DNA from: Aplysia californica
Lineage: Eukaryota > Mollusca > Gastropoda > Aplysiida > Aplysiidae
Assembly (NCBI RefSeq): GCF_000002075.1
Contig: NW_004797282.1
Span: forward strand, 106,590-170,589
Length of the DNA stretch: 64,000 bases
Direction of reading: 5' to 3'
Made by a program: the position numbers and the translations under genes. This document shows, piece by piece, positions 50,536-60,718 of this stretch; position 1 is the first letter of the stretch, and every line of letters begins with the position of its first letter. The notes beneath the pieces were generated by a model, which was not told where the DNA came from, did not search any database, and saw nothing but the letters and a program-made list of their open reading frames with translations.

Positions 50536-51236
50536 ATAACAGCTTATTGTATCACCAAACACAAGTACGTCCATTATGCCTTAGCAATCTGTTCACTGAT
50601 CAGGAGACCAGATATCTCAGAAGATTCCCCTGTCAGCACCTGAAACTGAAAGAAACCGACATAAAATACAGGTTACCATGTTGGACATCTTTCAACAATT
50701 CAGGGCACAATTTCCCATTCCCTTTAACAATACAGGGCCTAGTTTCCCATTCCCTTTCACAATACAGGATACACGTTTTCAACTTTCACTAGAACTGCAC
50801 GTCATAAGAAATCTTTATCTTTACCAACATATACTATGTGGTTAGGACAATGACCCATGTAACAATCTTAAAGCAAGGATCTCACACAGGCAGATGAGGT
50901 AGACTATCTAAATAAAGACTCACAGAGCATACAAAAGCTCAAACTTACTGAGACTGATATATCTCACTTCAAGAGCACCTGACAACACAGACGTGGGAAC
51001 TAACCCCCCCCCCCCTCCCCCATTACTGACCACATCTGGCAAACAAGACAGAGATGAAAAGACTCCATCATCTACCCTCTCCAGATAGACAAATTATTCT
51101 TTTTCTACATGCAGTACCAGAACAAATACACCTTACAATGCAATTCAAGCCAACAGTTTAGAACAGGGACATCATCATCAATTGTCAGGCTGGTGACAGG
51201 GATACCGAATTAAACTACAAACAACCTATCAAATTA

Positions 51237-51426
51237 CAGTGCAGTCTCTCTATAACGACATCGTCGAGAGGTCAGAAAAAAATGTCACTATAGAGAGTTG
51301 TCGTTATAGAGAGGCAACCAAAAATATTACTTCTATGATATATAAGGGAAATATTGGGATCTGGGCACCATGTCACTGTACAGAGAATATCATTATATCG
51401 AAGGTCTTAATACAGAGGCCGCACTG
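51237..51426. mobile_element. pogo/Tigger-like MITE, 190 bp
   Basis: TA flanks both ends (51235-51236, 51427-51428). The left end CAGTGCAGTCTCTCTATAAC and the inverse of the right end, CAGTGCGGCCTCTGTATTAA, are inverted repeats. A second inverted pair lies inside (CTCTCTATAACGACATC against TTGTCGTTATAGAGAG, ending about 51315). TA target, CAGT ends and the CTATAACGA motif fit pogo-like elements. Confidence 0.65.
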
Positions 51427-51436
51427 TAATTGCATT

Positions 51437-51442
51437 TTTATT
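51437..51442 (-). terminator. Candidate poly(A) signal of the zinc-finger gene
   Basis: TTTATT on the + strand is AATAAA on the - strand, 454 bases past the stop codon. It abuts the MITE. No transcript evidence exists, so this is weak. Confidence 0.25.
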
Positions 51443-51895
51443 GTGCATATATCCATGCTCCACAGCATGCTCTATGCACTTTACAACTATCAGAAGATCC
51501 TAGAACACTTCTATAATTCTCAGCTTTCCAGGAAGCATACAGCACAAGCAGCCAATTAAGTGCTCAAACACAAACATACTGACAAGGCCTGATTAGTGCA
51601 GTGTGTATAAAGGTTGCTCTGCCAGTTTACAAGGTTCTCCAGATTGTTCCTCTTGAAACTGGCATCAACTCAGGGGTCTAGCCTTTCGAAGTTGAAAGAT
51701 GAATTTAACACTGTAGATTTTTATCTATCTAAGAACAAAACTTTGAAATTCAATCTAATGCCCACCTCTGACACAACAAAGTTTTTCAAAATAACCTAAA
51801 ATAAACTTGACAAAGGGTTAACATTTATATTGAACTTCAATTCAGAACATTGGCAGCCTTGAGAAGAATCATGCAAGCAAGAGACAAGCTCCGAC

Positions 51896-54800
51896 TCAGA
51901 ATGTGTTGGTTACCTTTGAGACCTCAGCTGATGACAGAACGTGTACTGGTTCCCTTGTTTTAGCCAGAGACTTCTGCATTCTTGTTGCTATGAAGTAGTC
52001 AGGGTGGATTCTTCGCATATGGGAGTTCATGTTGCTGGACACTGCAAAACTCTGAGAGCACACAGGACATGAGTAAGGCTTGTCCAACGTATGAATTCTC
52101 ATATGTATCTCAAGGTAGTCTTTCCTACCAAAGGAAGCACTACACACATTGCATTCAAAAGTCTTCTTCCCATGCAGCTTGCAATGCTGCACCAGAGTGT
52201 GCCTCGTTCTGAAACCTTTACCGCAAGTGGGGCAAATGTGATCTCGACCGACACTTGTGTCATGAGTTAAGATGTGTCTCTTCAAGTAGTGCTTGTGCTT
52301 GCAGGCATAATTACAAATGTGACATTTGAAAGGCTTCTCAGAGCTGTGAGTGCGGAGGTGTGATTTGATAAGATCCATGCCAGAAAACATCTTAGCACAG
52401 AATTGACACTGGTACGGTTTTTTCCCAGTGTGGATACGTTCGTGTCTACGCAAGTTATTCAGATATGCAAACGTTTTTCCACAAACTTTACAATGGTGAC
52501 TTATGGACTCTTGGTGCACAACCTGCAGGTGAAGTTGCAAATCTTTGTTGCACAGAAAATGTTGTTGACACGTTGTACACTGGACTTGTCTGTGCTTTGA
52601 ACTTGACTCATGAGCTTTCAAGGACCCAATGCTCTTGAATGTACGATGGCAAACCTTACAACTGAAAGTTGATACAGAATTTGATTCGGTTGACACTTCC
52701 GGCTGACCCTGATGAGACTGTGACATGTGAATTTCCAAAAGATCCAGACACACAAATCTTTCTCCACACAAATCACACTTAAAAGACTGGAACTCTGCAT
52801 GCATCCCTGCATGTTGCATATAGTCAGAAAGAGAGTTGACTTCCTCCAGGCATTTCCAACACTGAAGTTTTCCATCAGTTCTACTCAAATGTTCCTCTAT
52901 TTCATGGTGAATCAGATCCGACTGAATGGCGTACGACTGCCCACACAATTCACAATCATACCCAAAGCAAGTACTCATCCTCACATGCTCCTTTAGAGCC
53001 TGTATATTATCAAAGCATTCTTTGCATTCATGACAGAAAACAGAATATTGATAATGATCTCTATTTTGAGAGGGTGGCTTTTTTCGCTTCTGTAAAATAC
53101 CTGGACAAGAACTGATATTCACTCCGTGTCTTCCTTTGACATGTTTGTGTACCAGTTCAATGTAGAGAAATCGCTGAGAGCAAACCTTGCAGCGAAACGG
53201 TGTGCTTGTAGCATGAGTGCGGGCATGTCTAGCATACTGGGACACAGACTTGAAACTCTTTGCACACTTTCCACAGCTAAATATTTGGGACTCGTTGCTT
53301 GAAGTTTGTTTTGCTACATCTGCTTCATGTTTTGCAACATGTCTCAGGTATGAGGACTCCAGCTCAAAAGCCTGAGAGCAAACCAAACACTTGTAGGCCT
53401 CACACCCAGTACGCATATGCAGGGAGAGGAGATTTAGGGAATCAAATGATGCTTTGCATTTATCACAGTCTACAGTATAAAGACACTCCATACCGTTCCA
53501 GTTCCTATGGCAAGCCAAACCATGCAGCGTGTGAAAAACTTTGCCACAGCTTTTGCAAGTACGTTCACCTTCAGGCACATTGAAACCATCAGCACTCTCC
53601 CATGACTCATCTGTCTCTGAAGGTATGACTTCTGTGTTCACTTTCTCTGTCTTGAGCTCAACATGTTCATGAGACAGAGGTTGTAACGCTGTATTCAGAG
53701 CCACAGACAGGCGATCAATATTCAGATGGTGCATAGATTTTATATGACTGAAAAGATTGTCAGAATTTATAAATCGAGCGAGACAGATTTTGCACACAAA
53801 AGGCTTGCTCTCAGAATGAATCTCAGAGTGTTTTGTAAATTGATGGGGTGATTTGAAAACGCGTTTACAATACTTGCAAGTAAAATTTTTCTTTTTTGTC
53901 ATTTCTATTTGATGAGTTGTTTCATGCCTTAGGCAAGACAATTCCATCTCAAATGACTGGTGACACACTGTACACTTAAATCCGTCACACATTGTATCTT
54001 TAAAATGTTTGAAAAGAAGCTCAATTGACTGAAATGAAACACAACACTTAGTACAGTCAATATGGTACACTTCGCGTCCATGACTTTGATATTCATGTAG
54101 TACAAGACTGCTGTTGCTGGAAAAATTCTCACTGCATTCACTGCAATCATAACTATACTTTATACCTGTGGCATCCGACAAGATGGGCGCATCCATCCTA
54201 TCCTGTTCAGCAGTATGATCCACATCCTTCTCCAAATCAGCACAACTGGGTAGTACAGTCTTCCTACTGACAACATTTCTATGCATACGTCTTAAATGAT
54301 TTAGCACATATTCTGACTGGGCATAATTCTTCCCACAAAGTTTGCAAGTAAACACAGATCCACAGTTATGAAGCGCAGCATGGCAGATGAATCTGTCGGA
54401 CGTGTCAAATGTTTTTGGACAATACAAACAGTTAAATGACGTCTGGCCGGATGTGACCATATGTTCTGCTACATGTTTTAAAAGTAATAACTCTAAATGG
54501 TATGTTTTGGAGCACAAATTACACCTGTAACCTTCACAGTCGCCTTCATTGAAGTGCCTTTTCAGAAGATCTTCACAATCAAAAACTTTGTGACATTTAC
54601 CACACTCAACAGAGTAGTAACCGCATAAACTGTGAGAAGTCTTTGAGGGCGTCAATAGACTATTTTGTTTGTTTTTCAATTTTGTTTCAGTTTTTGTCGA
54701 GGAACTGGAAAGGATAGCTCTTGCATGCTTCTGCAATTTCTCCACCCTTTTTCTCAGCACACTTCCAGACTTTTTCTCGAAGTTTCTTGCATGAATCTCT

Positions 54801-55450
54801 TTTAATCCCTTTCGCCTTTTTAAGCTTTTAGATTTTGATAGAGAAATTTGTTTCACATGATCTTCATCACTCTCAACTTCATCTCTGTTCAAAAGTTCAT
54901 TTTCTTCAGAAATATGATCTACAGGCGAACTTTCAGTTAGAAGACAAGATGGCTTACATTCACAAGGAGTATGATTTTTTAAAGCTGAAATTTCACTAAA
55001 CTTTTTACTGCAATACGAACATTGGAATCTTTTGGTTTCTTCAGAATGAGTTTCAGACACATGCTGGTTTAAACCTGAAATCTCGTAAAAAGACAACATA
55101 CAAAGTCCGCATTTGAACAATAGTGAAGGAGGTCGATGACTACTTAACAGGTGGTCGGACAGCATTTTCTGGTCATAAAAACTCTCATTACACAATCCAC
55201 ACTTGAAAGGCCTGGGTAAGTCATGTACCCCAAGATGACATAACAGCTCCGCAGTATTGTCAAAGCCATCATTGCAAATAAAACATTGAAAAACTTTGCT
55301 CACAGGATGTTCCTTGACATGGCTATCCAACATGTCAATATTGTCGATTTTTTTCTGGCACACTACACACTGAAAACAACATTCTCCATTAGTGCTCTCT
55401 GTGTTATCCAAGACACATGTTTGTCTGGTAGAACTGGAACTTGAATCCAT
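51896..55450 (-). CDS. Multi zinc-finger protein, ~31 C2H2/C2HC fingers
   Basis: An intact 1184-residue frame runs from MDSSSSSTRQ to VTNTF and TGA in one exon. I count about 31 fingers. Fingers 1-5 lie at residues 28-165; finger 5 is atypical, with Cys near its last ligand position. Residues ~200-265 form an acidic then strongly basic linker (KSKSLKRRKGLK), a likely nuclear localisation signal. Residues 279-390, 462-574, 658-775 and 802-913 are four repeats of one four-finger module led by a C2HC finger. Extra fingers sit at ~434-457 and 632-656. Fingers at 930-1149 include classical linkers (TGKKPY, SSEKPF, TLDKPY). There is no KRAB, BTB, SCAN or ZAD domain. The upstream splice acceptor and the absence of other good ATGs nearby support this start. 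DNA binding is the family expectation; the target is unknown. I recognise no specific orthologue. Confidence 0.93.
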   Translation of the reverse strand: MDSSSSSTRQTCVLDNTESTNGECCFQCVVCQKKIDNIDMLDSHVKEHPVSKVFQCFICNDGFDNTAELLCHLGVHDLPRPFKCGLCNESFYDQKMLSDHLLSSHRPPSLLFKCGLCMLSFYEISGLNQHVSETHSEETKRFQCSYCSKKFSEISALKNHTPCECKPSCLLTESSPVDHISEENELLNRDEVESDEDHVKQISLSKSKSLKRRKGLKEIHARNFEKKSGSVLRKRVEKLQKHARAILSSSSTKTETKLKNKQNSLLTPSKTSHSLCGYYSVECGKCHKVFDCEDLLKRHFNEGDCEGYRCNLCSKTYHLELLLLKHVAEHMVTSGQTSFNCLYCPKTFDTSDRFICHAALHNCGSVFTCKLCGKNYAQSEYVLNHLRRMHRNVVSRKTVLPSCADLEKDVDHTAEQDRMDAPILSDATGIKYSYDCSECSENFSSNSSLVLHEYQSHGREVYHIDCTKCCVSFQSIELLFKHFKDTMCDGFKCTVCHQSFEMELSCLRHETTHQIEMTKKKNFTCKYCKRVFKSPHQFTKHSEIHSESKPFVCKICLARFINSDNLFSHIKSMHHLNIDRLSVALNTALQPLSHEHVELKTEKVNTEVIPSETDESWESADGFNVPEGERTCKSCGKVFHTLHGLACHRNWNGMECLYTVDCDKCKASFDSLNLLSLHMRTGCEAYKCLVCSQAFELESSYLRHVAKHEADVAKQTSSNESQIFSCGKCAKSFKSVSQYARHARTHATSTPFRCKVCSQRFLYIELVHKHVKGRHGVNISSCPGILQKRKKPPSQNRDHYQYSVFCHECKECFDNIQALKEHVRMSTCFGYDCELCGQSYAIQSDLIHHEIEEHLSRTDGKLQCWKCLEEVNSLSDYMQHAGMHAEFQSFKCDLCGERFVCLDLLEIHMSQSHQGQPEVSTESNSVSTFSCKVCHRTFKSIGSLKAHESSSKHRQVQCTTCQQHFLCNKDLQLHLQVVHQESISHHCKVCGKTFAYLNNLRRHERIHTGKKPYQCQFCAKMFSGMDLIKSHLRTHSSEKPFKCHICNYACKHKHYLKRHILTHDTSVGRDHICPTCGKGFRTRHTLVQHCKLHGKKTFECNVCSASFGRKDYLEIHMRIHTLDKPYSCPVCSQSFAVSSNMNSHMRRIHPDYFIATRMQKSLAKTREPVHVLSSAEVSKVTNTF

Positions 55451-55543
55451 GTTTGCTATTTTCTATTACCAAAACAAGCATAAACCAGTTCGGCATTCAG
55501 CTGGTCAACAGTTCAAGCTAGAGTGCTCCTCATTTGGTATCAT
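55451..55543 (-). other. 5' UTR part of the zinc-finger gene exon
   Basis: On the - strand, ctctctttcag precedes ATGATACC, giving an acceptor at 55544-55545 and 93 nt of leader. The ATG at 55543 reads only a few codons to a stop, so it would be a short upstream ORF. The preceding exon and promoter lie to the right and were not identified. Confidence 0.6.
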
Positions 55544-55545
55544 CT

Positions 55546-57080
55546 GAAAGAGAGTAAAAGTAAACAGAAATTAAGTTTCATAATAATACAGGAAAATGGG
55601 CATTTCTAGCACTCAATTAACTGAAGGACTATCTCTTTGAAATAGGCTGATTCTGAAAACATATTAAAAAGCTTAATAAGCCTCAAAAATGCCTTCAAAA
55701 CAATACCTATTTTCATCTCACATTGATGCTGTTAAGCTTTCAAACAAGAATCTAAATATAATTCTTTACTACAGTCACACACACCCCCCACCCCCGTATT
55801 TATTTCTCTATACTATGATTTCACACATAACATCAGAATTTTATAAGGGACTTTTTCTAAAACATTTCATTCCATACTTTGATCTAAATGCTTAACATAT
55901 TAACTTTTTTTCTCTCTTTGCATCATGATCTTATCTTTATATACGATTTTAAATTGTATTATTAATTTTCCCCCCGCATAAAAATACTCAGCTCATTTCC
56001 TACTTCCATACTTGTGCTTGTTGCACACAAAGTTAAAGAGAATAAATGTACAATAAAAATGTTTGACAGTTCTTCAAATTTGTTTACTTTTATTAGTTTT
56101 GTCTTTGTTTTAAACTAAGTACTAAGTGTCTCAGAAAAACATACGCTTAGCAAATTATCACAGATATTGTGCATCCCTTTCTGAAAAAAGGAGAGAACAA
56201 ATGCGACATACAATTATAGGAGCAACAGCAGCATCAGCAGACAGTGCTCAGTGGCGGTGGGTGGACCAAAATTTGGGTGGGGGCTTAGGTTGCTTCCACT
56301 TCTCTACCACAAAATAGCAAGCAATAACACCTAAGCAGTACCATTTTTCTATACTCAGGGTGAGCCACAGCATTTTGAGAACTATTCAAACTAGAAGAGT
56401 CCCCTTTGTCTTCCATCTCTTTGTTCTAAGTTAGATTTTTTTGGATGAAAAAGTTGCCTTAACAGTGGATCAAAGTGATTTATAACTGTTAAATCTCAGC
56501 GGCACAAACACAAACATGCACACACAGCACTTCAAACATATTCCGTCTATGAGCTGGATTAGGTGTGTGGTCGCGGAAAGTAAAACGCACCTCTTACAAA
56601 GGTCCAATTAGCGCATAGGTACCTGTGTCACTGGGGGAAAGTGTGTCGTAAACTTTCACCCCATTGTTAGGGCTAGGAGAGCATGAGCCCTCAGTACAGT
56701 CAATGATAGTATTGGTACAGTGTTCTTTTTTTACAGTCTTTTACCTTTTTACATGAAGACTTTAAATAAAGGATGGGCCATGGAAATGGGCTCATCCTTT
56801 GCTGAGCCCTAAAGACATTTGATTGGCCGGTAGATTACTAAAATTGTAAGCGGTGACAATAGTGGTTGGACAAAAGAGCAGGCCGCAAAGTTGATCACTC
56901 TGTGTTCATTACGTGCGATCGTAACAGTTTCAACTGCTTATTTCATTATTTAAGAAACTTTCGTTTACTTCGGGGTACAGTGGAGGGGGGCAAGAGCGGG
57001 GGTTCAAGTCTGTGAGCTCTTCACTACCCACCGCCACTGACAGTGCTATACAACCAGCTTGCTAATGTTATAGGCTGCCA
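55546..57080. other. Presumed intron/upstream DNA of the zinc-finger gene
   Basis: I see no coding exon. The block around 56224-57045 begins and ends with related text (CAGTGGCGGTGGGTGG near 56249 and the inverse CCCACCGCCACTGACAGTGC near 57029), so an ~800-bp element with inverted ends may lie here. Confidence 0.35.
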
Positions 57081-57116
57081 GGTGGGAATAACATTTTCTC
57101 TTCCCCCCCCCCCCCC

Positions 57117-57216
57117 NNNNNNNNNNNNNNNNNNNNNNNNNNNNNNNNNNNNNNNNNNNNNNNNNNNNNNNNNNNNNNNNNNNNNNNNNNNNNNNNNNNN
57201 NNNNNNNNNNNNNNNN
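57117..57216. other. Assembly gap (100 N)
   Basis: The gap is flanked on both sides by C homopolymers. A similar text, AGGTGGGAATAA, stands on both sides (57080 and 57288), so the missing piece may contain a duplicated unit. Confidence 0.99.
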
Positions 57217-57536
57217 CCCCCCCCCCCCCCCCCCCTCCCGAGGGGATTTATTTCAAAATATTTGCTCACACCCTGCCCCACCACCCAGGTGGGAATAAGA
57301 TTTTCTCTCTTATTCCCACCCCTTTTCAATGAGATTGATTTGATAAGTCAGAAAGCATTCAAAAGCTAAAAAAGTGACATTTTTTCCCCTTAGCATTAGC
57401 ACTCTCATTTGAATGTGCTCAATACTTCCAGACCAACAATAAAATTGTAGAGGCGTACTTATCTAGATCTGCCAGTGGAATTATCATGTCTATTTCTCGG
57501 CCCCAAGGTTAGAGGTCGGCCTTTAGCCTGTATTGT

Positions 57537-58375
57537 AGTCGAACCTGCATGACGGCAACCTATATAATATACAGCCACCTGTACAAACGGCCACTTTCCA
57601 TTTCCCCCCTTGCGTTTCCCCCTTATATAATATACAGTCACCTGTCCAACGCAGTCGCGGCCACCTTATTTTATCAACCCAAAGCCAAATTTACCTACCT
57701 CAGGCGACCAGGCGCATGGTCATTCATTGCCCGGCGCGTTGTCAAAAATTTTGAATCGGCCCATCACGCTGTGGACGGGCCATCATAATTCATTCACCTG
57801 TCGTTATTGTTAGTCCCTCCAATAAATGTTTTCCCAAGTTGACCAATGCCAATGGGTAGGCCTAACAAGAAATGTTCAACTGCTGGTGAGGGCAGCATGA
57901 TCCATCATAACCTATTATATGCAAAGCCCACAGTTCAGGCACAAATCGAGTGTGAGGTGACTGGCAACTGTTTTGTTAATCTAATCTGTAACAAAGTAAC
58001 AATGGACGTTGACAGGTGAACTTGCGATAGATGAGTTGCTAGTTCTCCGAGTGGTGGCGACCAGTGTGTGTTTTTTACCATGGCACTCGGTCTTCATCGT
58101 CTTTCTTACAAAATAATTTGTTTATTTAACCCTTGCACAAAATCAGCAACAAAAAGAAAGCTAGCCAGAAAAAAACCCCCAACTAAACAGCAACACAGAA
58201 AACCCCTTTGAACTAGCCTTACGGCAGTATAAAGCCTGAGATCAGCCCTGATTTGGACCTCAGAAGAGAATGATTTGCTTTCTTCATTTTGATCAGTCTT
58301 GCCTACGACAGCCACCTGTGTTATAGGCCACTTTTTCTCCTAGACAATAGGTGTCCGTTTTACACAGGTTTGACT
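57537..58375. mobile_element. Possible pogo/Tigger-like element
   Basis: The left text TAGTCGAACCTGCATGACGG and the inverse of the right text, ACAGTCAAACCTGTGTAAAA, look like imperfect inverted ends ~840 bp apart. An internal block, TATATAATATACAGCCACCT, is repeated at 57561 and 57623. No transposase frame is visible and the target site is unclear. Confidence 0.35.
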
Positions 58376-58443
58376 GTGTATAAGTATTACATCTTATAAA
58401 ACTAGATCTAGGCTAGATAGGAAAGGTGAGAAGTGACCCAACC

Positions 58444-58475
58444 CGGGTGGGAATAACAACAAAAATTATTCCCAC
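58444..58475. repeat. Hairpin GGTGGGAATAA...TTATTCCCACC
   Basis: This perfect 11-bp inverted repeat has a ~10-base loop. The same stem, GGTGGGAATAAG...CTTATTCCCACC, occurs at 57289-57322. Confidence 0.8.
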
Positions 58476-58689
58476 CAAGGCCTACTCACTTCCAATGTTA
58501 TACTAACTGTTCACCCACATATTTCCTTGGCCTTTTCTACTCTGGTTTTCTTCCTAAAAATTAGGCCTCCTAAATAAATATATTGAGCATTGAAAAGAAT
58601 CAGCTCTACAGTACAGTAAAGGGCATGGTGAGTGAGAATTTTTCAAATTATTTTTTATTTTATAGGTGAGGGGTTGAATTGCTTAAACA

Positions 58690-58990
58690 ACTTGAATGCA
58701 TATATCGCTAGCCGCGTGACTCAACCGGCTCAGTGACAAAATTTTGAAAATCACTTTTTGATCCCTTTATACAATAGTACAGCCTTTGATACACCTATGT
58801 TAAAATCCCGAGTTTGAAAGATTACTGCAAAGTGTTTCAATCCTTCAGTAAATCAATCACCTATACATGTATCACACCAGTCCCCAATTTCTACGTAATT
58901 CAACCGCCCAAGTGCCAGTTTTGCAGCCCGGTGGCGATCGGGCGGTTGAATCACGCAGATTCAGCGGCTTGTTGAGGCGTTCACATGTCG
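58690..58990 (-). repeat. Second copy of the GGCGGTTGAATCACGC repeat
   Basis: In reverse orientation it shows GGCACTTGGGCGGTTGAATT and ends GCCGGTTGAGTCACGCGG...CTAGCGATATATGCAT, matching 47735-47785. Confidence 0.55.
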
Positions 58991-60718
58991 CGTAGGCGGA
59001 GCTACCCACACGACTGTGGCCTTTGTCAAAATAGACAGGAGGGTAACAGCAAAACAAAGTGCTGCCTTTGCTAGCTTCGACTCAGATCGAACCCTGTCGA
59101 TAGCCAGATGATTTTGTCAAGGTAGTTTGCGTAATCTATTACCAGGTTTGATAGTCTAAGTGTAGTAGAGAAAGGGCAAGATGGCATCAAAGAATACCCT
59201 AATACAGACTTGATTAAGTCGGTAAATTGTGGCAAACGCTGCTGACGAATGAATTTTTTAAAAGTCTTTGATTGACAGCTAAGGGGCGCTTATTTCACAT
59301 TCGGTACAACAATTGGAAAATATTTTTATCGTGACTTTTCGGGTTTCTTAATTTGCTTTAAGTGTTCGTCTCTTGCTGTGTCTGTCATTTACCATTCTTG
59401 AATCATTGATTAGTCAATCAGTGCAGGGTAAATGATACTTAATTAGTCACTTGAAAAAAGCAACTCATAAATAAACATATTCGCCCCGAAAATTCTTCCT
59501 TCAACAAACTTCAACTCTCCAGCTCTACACTTAAATTTGAAACAAACCTCATACATTCTACCTACATGCAAAACAATGACTTTGTATGCAACTGTCCTCA
59601 CACAGTGGTTATTCATCACTGTTGCAAAAACAGTTTACATGACTTGGAGATGGGAGCGTCATGATTGTCAAATAACCAGAGAGCAGTAGAGGAAAAGCTT
59701 TTTTGTGATAAGTAATTCTTCGACATACTTGACAAAATTGCTTTCCCATTACTACAGACAGAATACAGGCAAAATCTGTCTTAACTAATTAATACTTTCA
59801 AAGCCTCAGAAGCCTTTATAGAGAGTACAAAAGAAAAGGGAAAGAGTCACACTTTGTCCCAGGCGACTACAGATATATGTTTAAAAAGAGCTACCTGTTG
59901 TTGTGTCGGAAGGATCAATCTGATCATGTATGCAAGGTAAGAGAAAGAAAACAAGAAGCTTGCACAGAACCCAGTGGATGGGACCAGATTATGTTTAGTG
60001 TGCATGGACTTGGAAGAGGATTTATTGTTAGTACGGCGTTGAAAGCATCTCTGCCGCACTACATCATAACAGGTCCAAATTATCTGTCTATATTTTTTTA
60101 AATTTGGTAACCAAAGACCTGAATTGCCACGCTTGGCACCAAGGAGAAGGACCATTGATTGCCAATGAATTCTCTTCTTTTGTCAATAACTTCCTGGAGA
60201 AGCCTACTGACAATAAATGCCACGTTCATTACGTGTATATAGTGATGGCTGTACTTATCAGACCACAACGGTATCTTGTCAAGCACTATGAAACTCAAAT
60301 ACCTTGGAAAAGAACAAACGCAAATGAAAGCGGACAACACACACAGTGTAATCGAAAGGTCCCTGAAAAATGGTATGGTCTATATGCTCATGGATAATCT
60401 TGAATGTTTTTAAGAAAGCAAGACAATAGTCCCGCCCCAACCTCCCCCCCCCCCCCCCCCACACCAACTTTTGATGATCGATTTCTGGACCATTCAGACC
60501 TGGCTGAAACAAAAACGACCCCGTTGTCGCAAACGTTCATTTCTTTCGATACACACCGAACAAAAATTATTATATTATATAGTCGGCTCTTAGGCGGAGA
60601 CTACTGTATTATTGATGAAAGGTGTGATTGGCAAGACCATATATTATTAGTTCTGTTAAAAATAAATTAGCTAATAGAAGTGTACTGTAGGTACTGCGAT
60701 TTTGTTAAAAACTAGATC
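58991..60718. other. No gene recognised
   Basis: Short frames of 60-102 codons show no family resemblance and no consistent splice sites. A C homopolymer lies at about 60444-60460. Confidence 0.4.

Noticed and set aside
50053-50643. 196-codon Ser/Leu/Pro frame
   Set aside because: It comes from the CT/CCCT array.
57024-57369. Frames spanning the N gap
   Set aside because: They run through unknown bases and homopolymers.
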